A stretch of 64,000 nt of DNA from Kosakonia sp. SMBL-WEM22 (GTDB lineage Bacteria > Pseudomonadota > Gammaproteobacteria > Enterobacterales > Enterobacteriaceae), in NCBI RefSeq assembly GCF_014490785.1, contig NZ_CP051488.1, positions 2,480,001 through 2,544,000 on the forward strand. The letters are read 5' to 3'. Within the stretch, counting starts at the first letter, position 1, and each line of letters starts with the position of its first letter. Positions 24,595-33,573 of this stretch are shown here, one piece after another. Made by a program: the position numbers and the translations under genes. Below the pieces are notes generated by a model. The model made no database searches. It was not told where the DNA came from and worked only from the letters and a program-made list of their open reading frames with translations.

Positions 24595-26286
24595 TCAGAA
24601 CGTTTCCCAGTTATCGCCGTTCGCCAGTGCCGGGCGCTGCGGGGTGAAGGGTTTTGCCGTCGGAGTGGCGCTGCTCTGGCGCTGTGCCTCTACGCCGTTC
24701 AGCCGGAATGCACCGACCGCCTGCGTCAGACGCGCAGCCTGCTCTTCCAGTGAGGTGGCTGCGGCTGTAGCCTCTTCAACCAGCGAGGCGTTCTGCTGCG
24801 TCACATTATCCATTTCGGTGATCGCCTGGCTTACCTGAGTGATGCCCTTGCTCTGCTCATCCGAGGCGGCGGCAATCTCCAGCATGATATCGGTGACGCG
24901 TTTCACGGCGGTCACAATCTCATCCATCGTTTCCCCGGCAGAGACCACTTCACCGGAGCCCTGCTCGATCAGGCTTACGGACTCGCTGATCAACGCTTCA
25001 ATCTCTTTCGCGGCCTGAGCACTGCGGCTCGCGAGTGTTCGCACTTCGCTGGCGACGACGGCAAACCCGCGCCCCTGTTCACCGGCGCGCGCGGCTTCTA
25101 CCGCAGCGTTGAGCGCCAGGATATTGGTCTGGAAGGCGATGCTGTTAATTACTGCGGTAATTTCAGAGATTTTGCGCGAACTGGTGGTGATGTTGCCCAT
25201 CGTTTGCACGACGCCGGAGACAATCTGACCGCCTTTTGTCGCTTTACCCGACGCGTCGCGGGCCAGCCCGCTGGCGTGGTGTGCGTTATCGGCGTTCTGT
25301 TTCACGGTCGCGGTGAGCTGCTCCATGCTGGCCGCCGTCTCTTCAATCGCGGCCGCCTGCTGCTCGGTGCGCGAAGAGAGATCGGTGTTACCGGCGGAGA
25401 TTTCACTGGTACCGCGATAGATCTCCTCAGCACCCTGGCGCACGGTGGCGACAGTTGTGACCAAAGAGTGCTGCATGGCCTGCAGATCGTGGCTCAGACG
25501 CCCAATCTCACTGCGGCCAGTCGGTTCGTCTGCCAGGGTTAAATCACCGGAGGCGATGCGTGAAATGCGCTGGGCAGCACGCTGGAGCGGATTGATCACC
25601 ACACGACGCAGCACGATAAAGGTGATGATGGTCAGCACCAGCGCAAAAGCAAATGCGGCAGCCATAAAGATCAGACCAAGCTGCGTGCGGCTGTGGGCTT
25701 CCTCTTTCAGGTGCTGTGCACGCTCGGTGCGGATCTCAATCGCTTTCAACAGCACGGCGTTGTAGGCATCGTCCAGTTGGCGCGCCTGTTCGCTTTCATG
25801 GTTAATAATCGCTTCAAACATGCCGTTTTTGGCATATTTCAGCATCGGCTGCAGCCCGGCGGTGTAGGCGTTAAAACGGGCAGTGAGATCGTTATCCAGC
25901 GTCAGGTCAGCCTCGGTTTTCACCGGGCGATCCATATATTGTTTAAAGTTTTCCTGCGACTGTTTGATGCGTTTTTCCGCCTCGGCGATGTTCTGCTTCA
26001 TATCCTCCATTTCGGCGATACGGCTTGCAGCACCTGCGTGAATCAATTTAATGCGCGCGACGCGAAGGTTGTTAGAGCTGTTAGATAATCCCATGCGCAC
26101 CTGGATCTCCTGGGTCACATCCTGTTGGTCGCGATCGGCCTGCATCAGGAAATAACCCGCCAGTCCGGAACTTAAGGCAAATAGCACCAAAATGCCGGAA
26201 AGGATAAAAGAAAACAGGGGAACTAATCGAATATTGTGCATAAAACCAATGCCTTGTGTTTGTTGCATTGCTGCTTTGTTATCCAT
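24595..26286 (-). CDS. trg: Methyl-accepting chemotaxis protein Trg
   Basis: Inner-membrane chemoreceptor of 563 residues that in E. coli senses ribose- and galactose-loaded periplasmic binding proteins. TM1 lies at about 22-46 (LVPLFSFILSGILVLFALSSGL), a periplasmic four-helix domain follows (conserved GAASRIAEME, YAKNGMFEAIINHESEQ), TM2 at about 205-228, then HAMP and the signalling hairpin with the MCP core ITAVINSIAFQTNILALNAAVEAARAGEQGRGFAVVASEVR. The C-terminal NWETF is the CheR/CheB docking pentapeptide, as in full-length receptors. A sigma-28-like promoter lies 50 bp upstream. Confidence 0.95.
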   Translation of the reverse strand: MDNKAAMQQTQGIGFMHNIRLVPLFSFILSGILVLFALSSGLAGYFLMQADRDQQDVTQEIQVRMGLSNSSNNLRVARIKLIHAGAASRIAEMEDMKQNIAEAEKRIKQSQENFKQYMDRPVKTEADLTLDNDLTARFNAYTAGLQPMLKYAKNGMFEAIINHESEQARQLDDAYNAVLLKAIEIRTERAQHLKEEAHSRTQLGLIFMAAAFAFALVLTIITFIVLRRVVINPLQRAAQRISRIASGDLTLADEPTGRSEIGRLSHDLQAMQHSLVTTVATVRQGAEEIYRGTSEISAGNTDLSSRTEQQAAAIEETAASMEQLTATVKQNADNAHHASGLARDASGKATKGGQIVSGVVQTMGNITTSSRKISEITAVINSIAFQTNILALNAAVEAARAGEQGRGFAVVASEVRTLASRSAQAAKEIEALISESVSLIEQGSGEVVSAGETMDEIVTAVKRVTDIMLEIAAASDEQSKGITQVSQAITEMDNVTQQNASLVEEATAAATSLEEQAARLTQAVGAFRLNGVEAQRQSSATPTAKPFTPQRPALANGDNWETF

Positions 26287-26335
26287 GGCGTCGACTCTCG
26301 TATTAGTCTGCTAAGTACAAAGGAATGATATATAG

Positions 26336-26362
26336 GCATCGGCAATAATTGGATTTTTCTTA
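26336..26362 (-). promoter_or_regulatory. Sigma-28 (FliA) promoter of trg
   Basis: On the minus strand TAAG (26362-26359), 15 bases, then GCCGATGC (26343-26336), against the consensus TAAA-N15-GCCGATAA: three mismatches in twelve. The start would be near 26329, about 43 bases before the trg ATG. Confidence 0.55.
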
Positions 26363-26438
26363 TGGTGAAAAGCGCAACGGCGGTCACAGATTTGGAGTTT
26401 GGTTGCGCCAGCGGAGAGCCCGCCGGCGCGAAGGGAGA

Positions 26439-27557
26439 TTACTTCTCGCCGAAATGGATAACGGTGCGGATCGATTTGCCTTCATGCATCAGATCGAAGG
26501 CTTCGTTAATGCTATCCAGCGGCAGACGGTGGGTGATGAATGGGTCGAGGCGGATTTTGCCCGCCATCGCATCTTCGACCATGCCCGGCAGCTGGCTGCG
26601 CCCTTTTACCCCGCCAAAAGCGGAACCGCGCCATACGCGACCGGTAACCAGCTGGAAAGGACGGGTGCTGATCTCCTGACCTGCGCCCGCAACGCCGATA
26701 ATTACGCTTTCGCCCCAACCTTTATGACAGCACTCAAGCGCAGCGCGCATGACGTTCACATTACCAATACACTCAAAGCTGTAGTCAACGCCGCCATCGG
26801 TCATTTCAACAATCACGTCCTGAATTGGGCGATCGTAATCTTTCGGGTTGATAAAGTCAGTCGCGCCCATCTCTTTCGCCAGTGCGAATTTATCCGGGTT
26901 GGTATCAATTGCCAGAATGCGACCCGCTTTCGCCTGTACCGCACCCTGTATTGCCGCAAGTCCGATACCGCCGAGACCAAAAATAGCGACCGTATCGCCC
27001 TCTTTCACTTTCGCCGTGTTGTGTACTGCGCCAATACCGGTGGTGACGCCGCAGCCCAGCAGGCAAACCTTATCCAGCGGCGCTTCCTCGTTGACTTTCG
27101 CCAGCGAGATCTCCGCGCAGACGGTGTATTCGCTGAAGGTGCTGGTACCCATGTAGTGATAAATCGGCTCACCGTTATAGGAGAAACGCGTAGTGCCGTC
27201 CGGCATCAGACCTTTACCTTGCGTGGCGCGCACGGCCTGGCAGAGGTTGGTTTTGCCCGATTTACAGAATTTGCACTCGCCGCACTCGGCGGTGTACAGC
27301 GGAATAACATGGTCGCCCGGCTGCAGGCTGGTGACGCCCTCGCCCACTTCCACAACGATACCGCCGCCTTCGTGGCCCAGCACCGCCGGGAAAACGCCTT
27401 CCGGATCTTCGCCAGAGAGGGTAAAGGCATCGGTATGGCAAACACCGGTGTGCGTAATGCGAACCAGCACTTCCCCTTTTTTGGGTGGCGCAACGTCGAT
27501 CTCGACAATCTTGAGGGGTTGGCCTGGCCCGAAGGCTACAGCTGCACGTGATTTCAT
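26439..27557 (-). CDS. frmA: S-(hydroxymethyl)glutathione dehydrogenase FrmA (class III ADH)
   Basis: Zinc- and NAD-dependent dehydrogenase of 372 residues oxidising S-hydroxymethylglutathione, the main formaldehyde detoxification step. Catalytic zinc ligands are Cys40 (TGVCHTD), His62-Glu63 (GHEGGG) and Cys169 (LLGCGV); the structural zinc uses Cys92, 95, 98 and 106. The NAD-binding GLGGIG is at 194-199. It lies 30 bp after frmR on the same strand. In E. coli frmB (S-formylglutathione hydrolase) follows; here only 152 bp remain before trg, so frmB is missing and a hydrolase elsewhere (YeiG type) would have to finish the pathway. Confidence 0.95.
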   Translation of the reverse strand: MKSRAAVAFGPGQPLKIVEIDVAPPKKGEVLVRITHTGVCHTDAFTLSGEDPEGVFPAVLGHEGGGIVVEVGEGVTSLQPGDHVIPLYTAECGECKFCKSGKTNLCQAVRATQGKGLMPDGTTRFSYNGEPIYHYMGTSTFSEYTVCAEISLAKVNEEAPLDKVCLLGCGVTTGIGAVHNTAKVKEGDTVAIFGLGGIGLAAIQGAVQAKAGRILAIDTNPDKFALAKEMGATDFINPKDYDRPIQDVIVEMTDGGVDYSFECIGNVNVMRAALECCHKGWGESVIIGVAGAGQEISTRPFQLVTGRVWRGSAFGGVKGRSQLPGMVEDAMAGKIRLDPFITHRLPLDSINEAFDLMHEGKSIRTVIHFGEK

Positions 27558-27587
27558 CTCGCTTTCCTTTTATGTATACGGTGTTGC

Positions 27588-27863
27588 TTATTTTAGATAA
27601 GAGCGTAGCAGATGACCGACTTCTGCCATCCGTACTGCGCGCTGGTCGGCGGTAGTTTCTCCGGCGACCAGCTCATCTTTCAGGTGAATTTCAACCATTT
27701 CGCCCATCAGGCCGTTGGCTGCACCGCGCACGGCGGCGATTTGTTGCAAAATTGCAATGCAGGGTTCGCCGTTTTCCAGCGCCCGCTCCAGCGCGTCAAC
27801 CTGGCCGCGGATGCGCCGCACCCGCGTCAGCACGCGCTTTTTATCTTCAGGTGAATGGGGCAT
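27588..27863 (-). CDS. frmR: Formaldehyde-responsive repressor FrmR
   Basis: CsoR/RcnR-family four-helix repressor of 91 residues. Cys35 (GEPCIAIL) is the formaldehyde-reactive residue, which crosslinks to the N-terminal Pro2; Pro2 is present (MPHSPEDKKR). His60 and Glu64 in VEIHLKDEL match metal-site positions of relatives. A strong SD CAGGAGG lies six bases before the ATG. The operator with a G6 tract sits just upstream, so frmR represses itself and frmA. Confidence 0.93.
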   Translation of the reverse strand: MPHSPEDKKRVLTRVRRIRGQVDALERALENGEPCIAILQQIAAVRGAANGLMGEMVEIHLKDELVAGETTADQRAVRMAEVGHLLRSYLK

Positions 27864-27875
27864 AGAACCTCCTGG

Positions 27876-27898
27876 ATACTATAGGGGGGTATGGTAAC
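27876..27898 (-). promoter_or_regulatory. FrmR operator in the frmRA promoter
   Basis: ATACTATA (27876-27883), GGGGGG (27884-27889), TATGGTA (27890-27896): a G/C tract flanked by inverted AT-rich arms, the signature of CsoR/RcnR-family operators and like the E. coli frm site. It lies 13 bp before the frmR ATG. Confidence 0.75.
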
Positions 27899-28302
27899 TT
27901 AGCATCAGCGATCATGCAAACGCGGCTCAAGAAGGAAGGAGGAGAGAAAAGAGAATGCGGGCGTAAAAGCGCCTGCGCGTTATGTATTGTTACTGGAGTT
28001 GCTGATCTGCTGATACAGCAGTTGCAATTATGGACAAATATTTCTACCCATCACAAAAGTTAATAGTTAACTCAGGCTTAAAGCATATCAGTGCAAAAAC
28101 CACACATTCACACAGGTTATTAATTCCTGCGCTCACTATCCCTTTTTGCATGTTTCAGCGCACAACTTAGCGTAAAAATTTTTAAATATTATTCTCGTTT
28201 AGCATATTGAACTTAAATTAACGTTTCGCTTAGGTTCTTTCTATGTTGTTTGCTAAGATTCTTCCTGGCGAATAAGTGGATAATATTATGTAAGGAAGAT
28301 GT
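27899..28302. other. AT-rich intergenic region upstream of the orphan Cys-rich ORF
   Basis: About 400 bp without a gene. The right end carries a -10-like TAATAT (28281-28286) and an SD AAGGA (28292-28296) for the following ORF. A small palindrome CTGCTG-ATA-CAGCAG lies at 28007-28021. Composition is clearly more AT-rich than the surroundings, suggesting acquired DNA. No RNA gene was recognised. Confidence 0.5.
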
Positions 28303-28644
28303 ATGCGCTGGAATATTACGGACATGTTAGTTTCCCCCGCTACGGGTACGGCATTTGCCCTGGCCAGAACACAACAGGATAAAGCGGTGATCGTTTGGTA
28401 CCGTGGTCACTATTTTTTACGCCCGGGAAACATATTACTCACTGATTCAAAAGGAATTATCATGGATGGCAGAATGCATGATTTTAAAGTTATTCATACC
28501 ATGCCCTATTTCCCAAACATTTGGAAAACTTTAAAGAATAGTTGCTCATGTCCAGGGAATGATAATATTTCTTTACGCGAATGTGATAAACAAAATGAGT
28601 GCTTATTTCCGCTCTGCCCATACGGCATAAAACTTTCTCGTTAG
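28303..28644 (+). CDS. Orphan Cys-rich hypothetical protein
   Basis: Not recognised. A 113-residue ORF with a good start context: AAGGA six bases before the ATG and a -10 hexamer just upstream. The N-terminal two thirds look like a small beta-rich domain (AVIVWYRGHYFLRPGNILLTDSKGIIMDG). The C-terminus has five Cys (CSC, then REC, NEC and PLC) that could bind metal or form disulfides. No signal peptide. It sits in AT-rich DNA between frmR and an MHS transporter, with no operon partner. Function unknown. Confidence 0.6.
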   Translation: MRWNITDMLVSPATGTAFALARTQQDKAVIVWYRGHYFLRPGNILLTDSKGIIMDGRMHDFKVIHTMPYFPNIWKTLKNSCSCPGNDNISLRECDKQNECLFPLCPYGIKLSR

Positions 28645-28733
28645 GCGCTTTCGCAGTGGATATATTATATTTCACAGTAAGAATATATCGACTTAGTTAT
28701 AACCCGGCGAAACAAAGTCCGCCGGGTATTATT

Positions 28734-30059
28734 TTAACGCTGCAACGGTTGGCCTGCGGTTTCACGAGCACGCATCACGGTGATGAAAGTGATCAACGCA
28801 GCGCCCATCACATAGAAGGCGGGGGAAAACTTATCGCCTGTGGTAGTGATAAGCCAGGCAGAGAACCATGGCGTGATACCGCCAAAAAAGGCCACGGCGA
28901 AGTTATAAGCGATCGACAGGCCGCCGTAGCGCACGTTGGTTGGGAAAAGCTCCGCCATCGCCGCCGTGCATGCGCCGTCAAACGCCGCGATAAACGCGCC
29001 GAGCATCACCATCGCCAATATCGCAGAGAGCACATCTCCGTTCGCCATGATCATCATCGCCGGGTAACTCAGCAGAATAAACCCTGCGCAGCCGGCCAGC
29101 ATCAGTGGTTTACGACCATATTTATCAGAGAGATAGCCCATAAACGGTACCAGCACCGCAACAGAGAAGAGGCCAATAGTGGTAATGGCGTAGGCGTTGA
29201 GTTTGCTGAAATGCAGCTCCGTTGCGAGGTAGCTCGGCATAAATGTTTGTAACGTCCAGTGACCCACTGCTTTGATCACCACGAACCCGACACAGAAGAG
29301 TAGCGCGCGCCAGGCGGTCGTGACCGCTTTGCGCAGCGGCGCGGTTTCGATCTGGCCGCTTTTCATCGCTTCAAGAAATTCCGGCGAATCCTCCAGATGC
29401 CTGCGCAGATAGAGCCCCACCCAGCCGAGCGGACCGGCGATCAGAAAGGGAATACGCCAGCCCCAGTCGTTCATTGCGCTCTCGCCAAGCGCAGCGGTGA
29501 GCAGGAACACCAGCCCGGAGCCGACAACGAACGCCATAAAGCCAAAGTTGTCGATCCAGCAGGTGAAATAACCGCGCCTGGCGGTGGGAGCATACTCTGC
29601 CAGATAGGTTGTTGCGCCAGAGCTTTCACCACCAGCCGCAAAGCCCTGCACCAGACGGGTGATCACCAGCAGCACCGTGGCGGTAATACCAATCTGGTGA
29701 TAGGTCGGCAGCAGCCCCATGACAAAGGTTGCGCCTGAGGTGAGCAAAATCACCGTCGCCAGCACCTTTTGCCTGCCTTTACGATCGCCCAGCGAGCCGA
29801 AGAATAATCCACCGAGCGGGCGCATAATAAATCCGGCACCAAACACCGCGAATGATGAGAGCAGTGCCACGCTTGGGCTGGACGATTGAAAGAATTGCAG
29901 GCCGATAATCGCCGCCAGCGTGCCGTAAAGGCCGAAGTCGAACCACTCTACAAAGTGACCGATGCCGGTGGCGAGCAAAACTTTACGTAATTTGCGCGAT
30001 CCGCCGGCCGGCGTATCAGCAGCCATCCGGTCGAGTGATTCCTGTACTGGCTGTGTCAT
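28734..30059 (-). CDS. MFS transporter, metabolite:H+ symporter (MHS) family
   Basis: Inner-membrane MFS carrier of 441 residues with about 12 helices, of the MHS branch (ProP/KgtP/ShiA-like). The N-terminal ATGIGHFVEWFDFGLYGTLA is the branch signature, with MRPLGGLFFGSLGDRKGRQK as the loop 2-3 MFS motif and a second copy GYLSDKYGRKPLML. Substrates in this family include osmolytes, dicarboxylates and shikimate; this one cannot be assigned. It is a single minus-strand gene with its stop 90 bp past the orphan ORF. Confidence 0.88.
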   Translation of the reverse strand: MTQPVQESLDRMAADTPAGGSRKLRKVLLATGIGHFVEWFDFGLYGTLAAIIGLQFFQSSSPSVALLSSFAVFGAGFIMRPLGGLFFGSLGDRKGRQKVLATVILLTSGATFVMGLLPTYHQIGITATVLLVITRLVQGFAAGGESSGATTYLAEYAPTARRGYFTCWIDNFGFMAFVVGSGLVFLLTAALGESAMNDWGWRIPFLIAGPLGWVGLYLRRHLEDSPEFLEAMKSGQIETAPLRKAVTTAWRALLFCVGFVVIKAVGHWTLQTFMPSYLATELHFSKLNAYAITTIGLFSVAVLVPFMGYLSDKYGRKPLMLAGCAGFILLSYPAMMIMANGDVLSAILAMVMLGAFIAAFDGACTAAMAELFPTNVRYGGLSIAYNFAVAFFGGITPWFSAWLITTTGDKFSPAFYVMGAALITFITVMRARETAGQPLQR

Positions 30060-30248
30060 TTAACTCTCCCGCTCTCGATAGTGTTTCTATAATAGATATA
30101 CTATCTACACTGCTTGTTCGAATTTCGCCCACAGGTGATAGTGGAAAATGTGATTTCTCCCCAGCTTTTTCTTATAAAAATGAGGCGCGATCACAGCATT
30201 TTGGGGCAAGTTACGCAAAAGCGCGTAAGGAATTTCGCAGGATATACA

Positions 30249-30272
30249 GCCCGGTCACGGATGTCACCGGGC
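30249..30272. terminator. Hairpin downstream of cybB
   Basis: GCCCGGT (30249-30255) pairs with ACCGGGC (30266-30272), nearly extended by CAC/GTC, directly after the cybB stop. No U-tract follows on the minus strand; terminator status is moderate. Confidence 0.45.
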
Positions 30273-30280
30273 AGGAAAGG

Positions 30281-30814
30281 CTATCGTTCACGCTTTTTCG
30301 GCATCATACGCAGCAGCGTGTTGTCTTTGAAAATGTAGTGGTGCAGCAACGCAGCAGCAGCATGGAGGCCAACAATAAAGTAACCGAGCGTGGCGAGAAG
30401 CTCATGGTACTCCTTAAGTGTGTCGACCAGATCGAAATTAGCCTCGGCGGCGTGCGGCATCGGCAGCCCAAAGGCGATCCACGGGCCGCCGCGGTTATAC
30501 ATCATCAGCAGACCCAGTAGCGGTAACGCGATAAAAAGCAGATAAATTGCCAGATGTCCAAGGTGCGCCAGCCCGGTCATCATCGCGGAGGGTTTAGGCG
30601 TAATGGGCGGTGCCGGATGTTTTAGCCTGACCAGCAGCCGCGTAAGCATCAACACGAGGACAGAGATACCGCATGAGACGTGAACAATATTGAAATAAGG
30701 CCGGTAGCCACGTGGCGCAAAGCCGCGAAACTCCATAGCGCAGTATGCGCCGACGACCAGCAGCACCACCAACCAGTGGATGGCGATCTGCGGGCCTGAA
30801 TAGTTGCTACGCAT
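30281..30814 (-). CDS. cybB: Cytochrome b561 CybB
   Basis: Inner-membrane di-heme cytochrome with four helices that in E. coli acts as a superoxide:ubiquinone oxidoreductase. The ATG at 30814, behind CAGGGGG, gives 177 residues, matching E. coli CybB (176), and starts MRSNYSGPQIAIHWLVVLLV; the longer frame to 30922 has no support. Conserved blocks are YCAMEFRGF, IVHVSCGISVLVLMLTRLLVRL, MMTGLAHLGHLAIYLLFIALPLLGLLMMYNRG and GYFIVGLHAAAALLHHYIFKDNTLLRMMP; the His in these segments are the heme ligands. Single gene, divergent from the hydrolase gene. Confidence 0.93.
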   Translation of the reverse strand: MRSNYSGPQIAIHWLVVLLVVGAYCAMEFRGFAPRGYRPYFNIVHVSCGISVLVLMLTRLLVRLKHPAPPITPKPSAMMTGLAHLGHLAIYLLFIALPLLGLLMMYNRGGPWIAFGLPMPHAAEANFDLVDTLKEYHELLATLGYFIVGLHAAAALLHHYIFKDNTLLRMMPKKRER

Positions 30815-30975
30815 AAGAACCCCCTGAAAGAACGAACCGGCCTTCAACATAACGGGGTTTTCTTTAAAATTCATTAACTTTTCTTTATCACTTTTCAGCG
30901 ACTTAGCGCTTGCGCAGTGCATATAGTTTGCGCAATAAAAGCTGACAACCTACCACTGAAACAACAGGAGCCTGT

Positions 30976-31902
30976 GTGGAGAATCTGACGCCGCAAACAC
31001 TACTGAGTTTGATGGAGGACGCCGTCGCGCGCGCCACTACATTTCCCGTCTGGCCACAGGGCGAAGCGCCCGGCGCGAAGGTCAGCGCAGTACAATTTCA
31101 ACGGGAAACAGAGCACACCGGCCCCTCGCCATTTGATCGCTCGGTGACCGGCGTACGAGCACCGGAAATCACCGTTTATGCGCCGCAGCACCCCAACGGC
31201 GTCGGTATTCTGGTGACGCCGGGCGGCTCATACCGCCGTGTGGTGCTGGATAAAGAGGGCAGCGCTCTCGCCCCCTTCTTTAATGCGCGCGGTTATACCC
31301 TGTTTGTGATGACTTACCGCTTTCCCGGCGATGGTCATGCCGAAGGGGCCGACGCACCACTGGCGGATGTGCAGCGGGCCATGCGGCTAATCCGCGCGCA
31401 GGCAGATCGCTGGCAGCTTGATGCCGACAAGCTCGGCGTGATGGGCTTTTCCGCCGGCGGTCATGCGGCAGCGAGCCTCGGCACACGTTATAACGATGCG
31501 ATCTACGCACCACTTGACGCCATCGATGAGCAGCGCGCGCGCCCGGCGTTTATGGCGCTGGTCTACCCGGTAATCACCATGCATGCTGATATTGATCACC
31601 CGATGTCGCGCCAGCAGCTGATTGGCGATACGCCCGATGAGTCGCAGATCCGCCGCTACTCCGCTGAGGAGCAGGTCAACAGCCAGACGCCGCCCACCTT
31701 TTTGCTGCATGCGGTCGATGACCCGGCGGTAAAAGTGGAAAACAGCGTAGTGATGTTCTCGGCGCTGCGCCGCCTCGGCGTGCCGGTGGAGATGCATCTC
31801 TTTGAGCAGGGAAAACACGGTTTTGGTATTCGTGATGCGTTGGGCTTGCCGGTTGCGGTTTGGCCGGAGTTGATGATGGCGTGGATCGAAAGCAAGGTGT
31901 AA
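30976..31902 (+). CDS. Alpha/beta hydrolase (acetylxylan esterase / BD-FAE-like)
   Basis: Cytoplasmic esterase-like hydrolase of 308 residues starting at GTG, with AGGAG five bases upstream. Features are GILVTPGGSYRRVV (oxyanion region), the nucleophile elbow GFSAGGHAAAS (Ser near 159), a candidate Asp in HAVDDPAV and the His in EQGKHGFG. The layout matches BD-FAE/acetyl-xylan-esterase-like hydrolases acting on small acetylated sugars. It is not part of the E. coli order here and stands between cybB and aldA. Its 3' end meets the aldA terminator hairpin. Substrate unknown. Confidence 0.85.
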   Translation: MENLTPQTLLSLMEDAVARATTFPVWPQGEAPGAKVSAVQFQRETEHTGPSPFDRSVTGVRAPEITVYAPQHPNGVGILVTPGGSYRRVVLDKEGSALAPFFNARGYTLFVMTYRFPGDGHAEGADAPLADVQRAMRLIRAQADRWQLDADKLGVMGFSAGGHAAASLGTRYNDAIYAPLDAIDEQRARPAFMALVYPVITMHADIDHPMSRQQLIGDTPDESQIRRYSAEEQVNSQTPPTFLLHAVDDPAVKVENSVVMFSALRRLGVPVEMHLFEQGKHGFGIRDALGLPVAVWPELMMAWIESKV

Positions 31903-31906
31903 AAAC

Positions 31907-31926
31907 GCCCCCGCCGCTGCGGGGGC
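31907..31926 (-). terminator. aldA terminator
   Basis: GCCCCCGC (31907-31914), loop CGCT, GCGGGGGC (31919-31926). Read on the minus strand the hairpin is followed by GTTTTT, so it is an intrinsic terminator for aldA; the stem also follows the convergent hydrolase stop. Confidence 0.85.
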
Positions 31927-31933
31927 AGGCTTA

Positions 31934-33373
31934 TCAGGATTGCAGATAGACCACCTGGGTTTGCAGATATTCGTTCAGGCCGTGGCGGCCATCCGCGCCG
32001 CCAATGCCCGATTTGCGCCAGCCGGCGTGGAAACCCTGCATCGCTTCAAAGTTCTCGCGGTTGATGTAGGTTTCGCCAAACTTCAACCCGCGCACCGCTC
32101 TCATCGCCAGGTTGAGATCGCGGGTGTAGATCGAGGACGTGAGGCCATAATCGCTATCATTGGCCATCGCCAGCGCCTCATCAAGGGTGTCGAACGCCAC
32201 CACCGGCAGCACCGGGCCAAAGGTCTCCTCATGCATGATTGCCATCTGCTGCTGCACATCCAGCAGCAGTGTCGGCGGATAGAAGTACCCTTTTCCTTCA
32301 ACTTTTTCACCGCCAAGGACAACCCGCGCCCCTTCCGCGACGGCACGCGCCACCTTCTCTTCCACTCGCTGCAAAGCCGCGGCATTGATAAGCGGCCCCA
32401 TCGCGATATCGTTACGCTGCGCCGGATCGCCAAACTGCACCGCTTTCATCGCTTCGCCAAGGCGGTTGACGAAGCGGTCGTAAATCCCCTTCTGCACATA
32501 GACGCGCTCGGCACAGTTACACACCTGCCCGGTATTAATCACTCTCGAATCAACAATCGCTTTCACTGCCAGTTCAAGATCGGCATCGTCGAGCACAATC
32601 GCTGGTGCTTTACCGCCCAGCTCGAGGCACACTTTGGTGATATTCTTCGCCGCTGCCGCCATGATCTTCTCCCCCGCGCCGACGCTGCCGGTCATGCTGA
32701 CCATCGCCACTTTCGGGTTGCCTGCCAGCTCCTGACCGACGGTTTCACCGCGCCCGAGCACCAGGTTAAAGACCCCCTTCGGTAAGCCAACCTGCTCAAC
32801 AATTTGCGCGAAGGCGATGGCATTACTTGGAGTAAATTCACTGGGTTTGATCACAATGGTGTTACCGGTGATAAGCGCGGGCGCCATTTTGCGGGCGATA
32901 AGAAAGAACGGGAAGTTCCACGGCAGGATACCGGTTGTGACGCCCAGCGCGCGTTTAAAGACAAAAATATTTTCGTTCGGGCGGTCACTTTGCAGGATCT
33001 CTCCTTCGTAACGGCGCGCCCATTCGGCCATATAGTCGATGTAGTCAGCGGTAAAGGAGACCTCAACATCGGCGAGCTGCTGGATTTTGCCCCCTTCCGC
33101 GACAATCAGCGCGCTGATTTCGCTGGCCTGTTCGCGAATGCCGGCAGCAATTTTACGCAGCCAACCGGCACGCTCGATAGCGGGCAGCGCTTCCCAGCCA
33201 GGCTGTGCGCGTTCAGCGGCCTCGATTGCTTTACGTGCATCCTCGGCGCGCCCGTCAGGGATGCGCGCGAGAACCTCTTCCGTTGCCGGGTTGACCACAT
33301 CAAGCCAGCCTTCGCCCTGCCAGCTGACAAATTGCCCATCAATAAACATCGGGTGTTGTACGGGTGCTGTCAT
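31934..33373 (-). CDS. aldA: Lactaldehyde/aldehyde dehydrogenase AldA
   Basis: NAD-dependent aldehyde dehydrogenase oxidising lactaldehyde to lactate and glycolaldehyde to glycolate in fucose and rhamnose catabolism. The ATG at 33373 behind AGGAG gives 479 residues, the E. coli length (MTAPVQHPMFIDGQF). The catalytic Cys is in RVINTGQVCNCAERV and the general base Glu in VCLELGGKAPAIV; the NAD site follows LPWNFPFFL and MTGSVGAGEKIM. Single gene next to ydcF as in E. coli. Catabolite control is likely by analogy; no CRP site was assigned. Confidence 0.95.
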   Translation of the reverse strand: MTAPVQHPMFIDGQFVSWQGEGWLDVVNPATEEVLARIPDGRAEDARKAIEAAERAQPGWEALPAIERAGWLRKIAAGIREQASEISALIVAEGGKIQQLADVEVSFTADYIDYMAEWARRYEGEILQSDRPNENIFVFKRALGVTTGILPWNFPFFLIARKMAPALITGNTIVIKPSEFTPSNAIAFAQIVEQVGLPKGVFNLVLGRGETVGQELAGNPKVAMVSMTGSVGAGEKIMAAAAKNITKVCLELGGKAPAIVLDDADLELAVKAIVDSRVINTGQVCNCAERVYVQKGIYDRFVNRLGEAMKAVQFGDPAQRNDIAMGPLINAAALQRVEEKVARAVAEGARVVLGGEKVEGKGYFYPPTLLLDVQQQMAIMHEETFGPVLPVVAFDTLDEALAMANDSDYGLTSSIYTRDLNLAMRAVRGLKFGETYINRENFEAMQGFHAGWRKSGIGGADGRHGLNEYLQTQVVYLQS

Positions 33374-33534
33374 GATCTGCTCCTGTAATGGCATTGTTTT
33401 TAAAAAGCTAACGTGTTGTTAAAAATCTACCGTTGCAGCGAGCAATGCCCAAGTTGAGGGATAACTTTTGTGAGGAAACGCAAAAAAGCGGCGGGAAAAG
33501 CGGATAAATTACCCGGTGCGGAGAAGAAGGCGTT

Positions 33535-33566
33535 GCCCGTTTGCGCCATAGCTGACGCAAACGGGC
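33535..33566. terminator. Hairpin after ydcF
   Basis: An 11-bp perfect stem: GCCCGTTTGCG (33535-33545) with CGCAAACGGGC (33556-33566), ten-base loop, eight bases beyond the ydcF stop. No U-tract, so it may act as an mRNA-stabilising or weak terminator structure. Confidence 0.5.
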
Positions 33567-33573
33567 ATTCGCC

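Noticed and set aside
26349..27551. 400-codon plus-strand open frame antisense to frmA
   Set aside because: Mirror frame of a highly conserved dehydrogenase gene with zinc and NAD motifs in the sense frame; no coding features of its own.
30060..30280. RydC sRNA near cybB, as in E. coli
   Set aside because: No RydC-like pseudoknot sequence could be found on either side of cybB.
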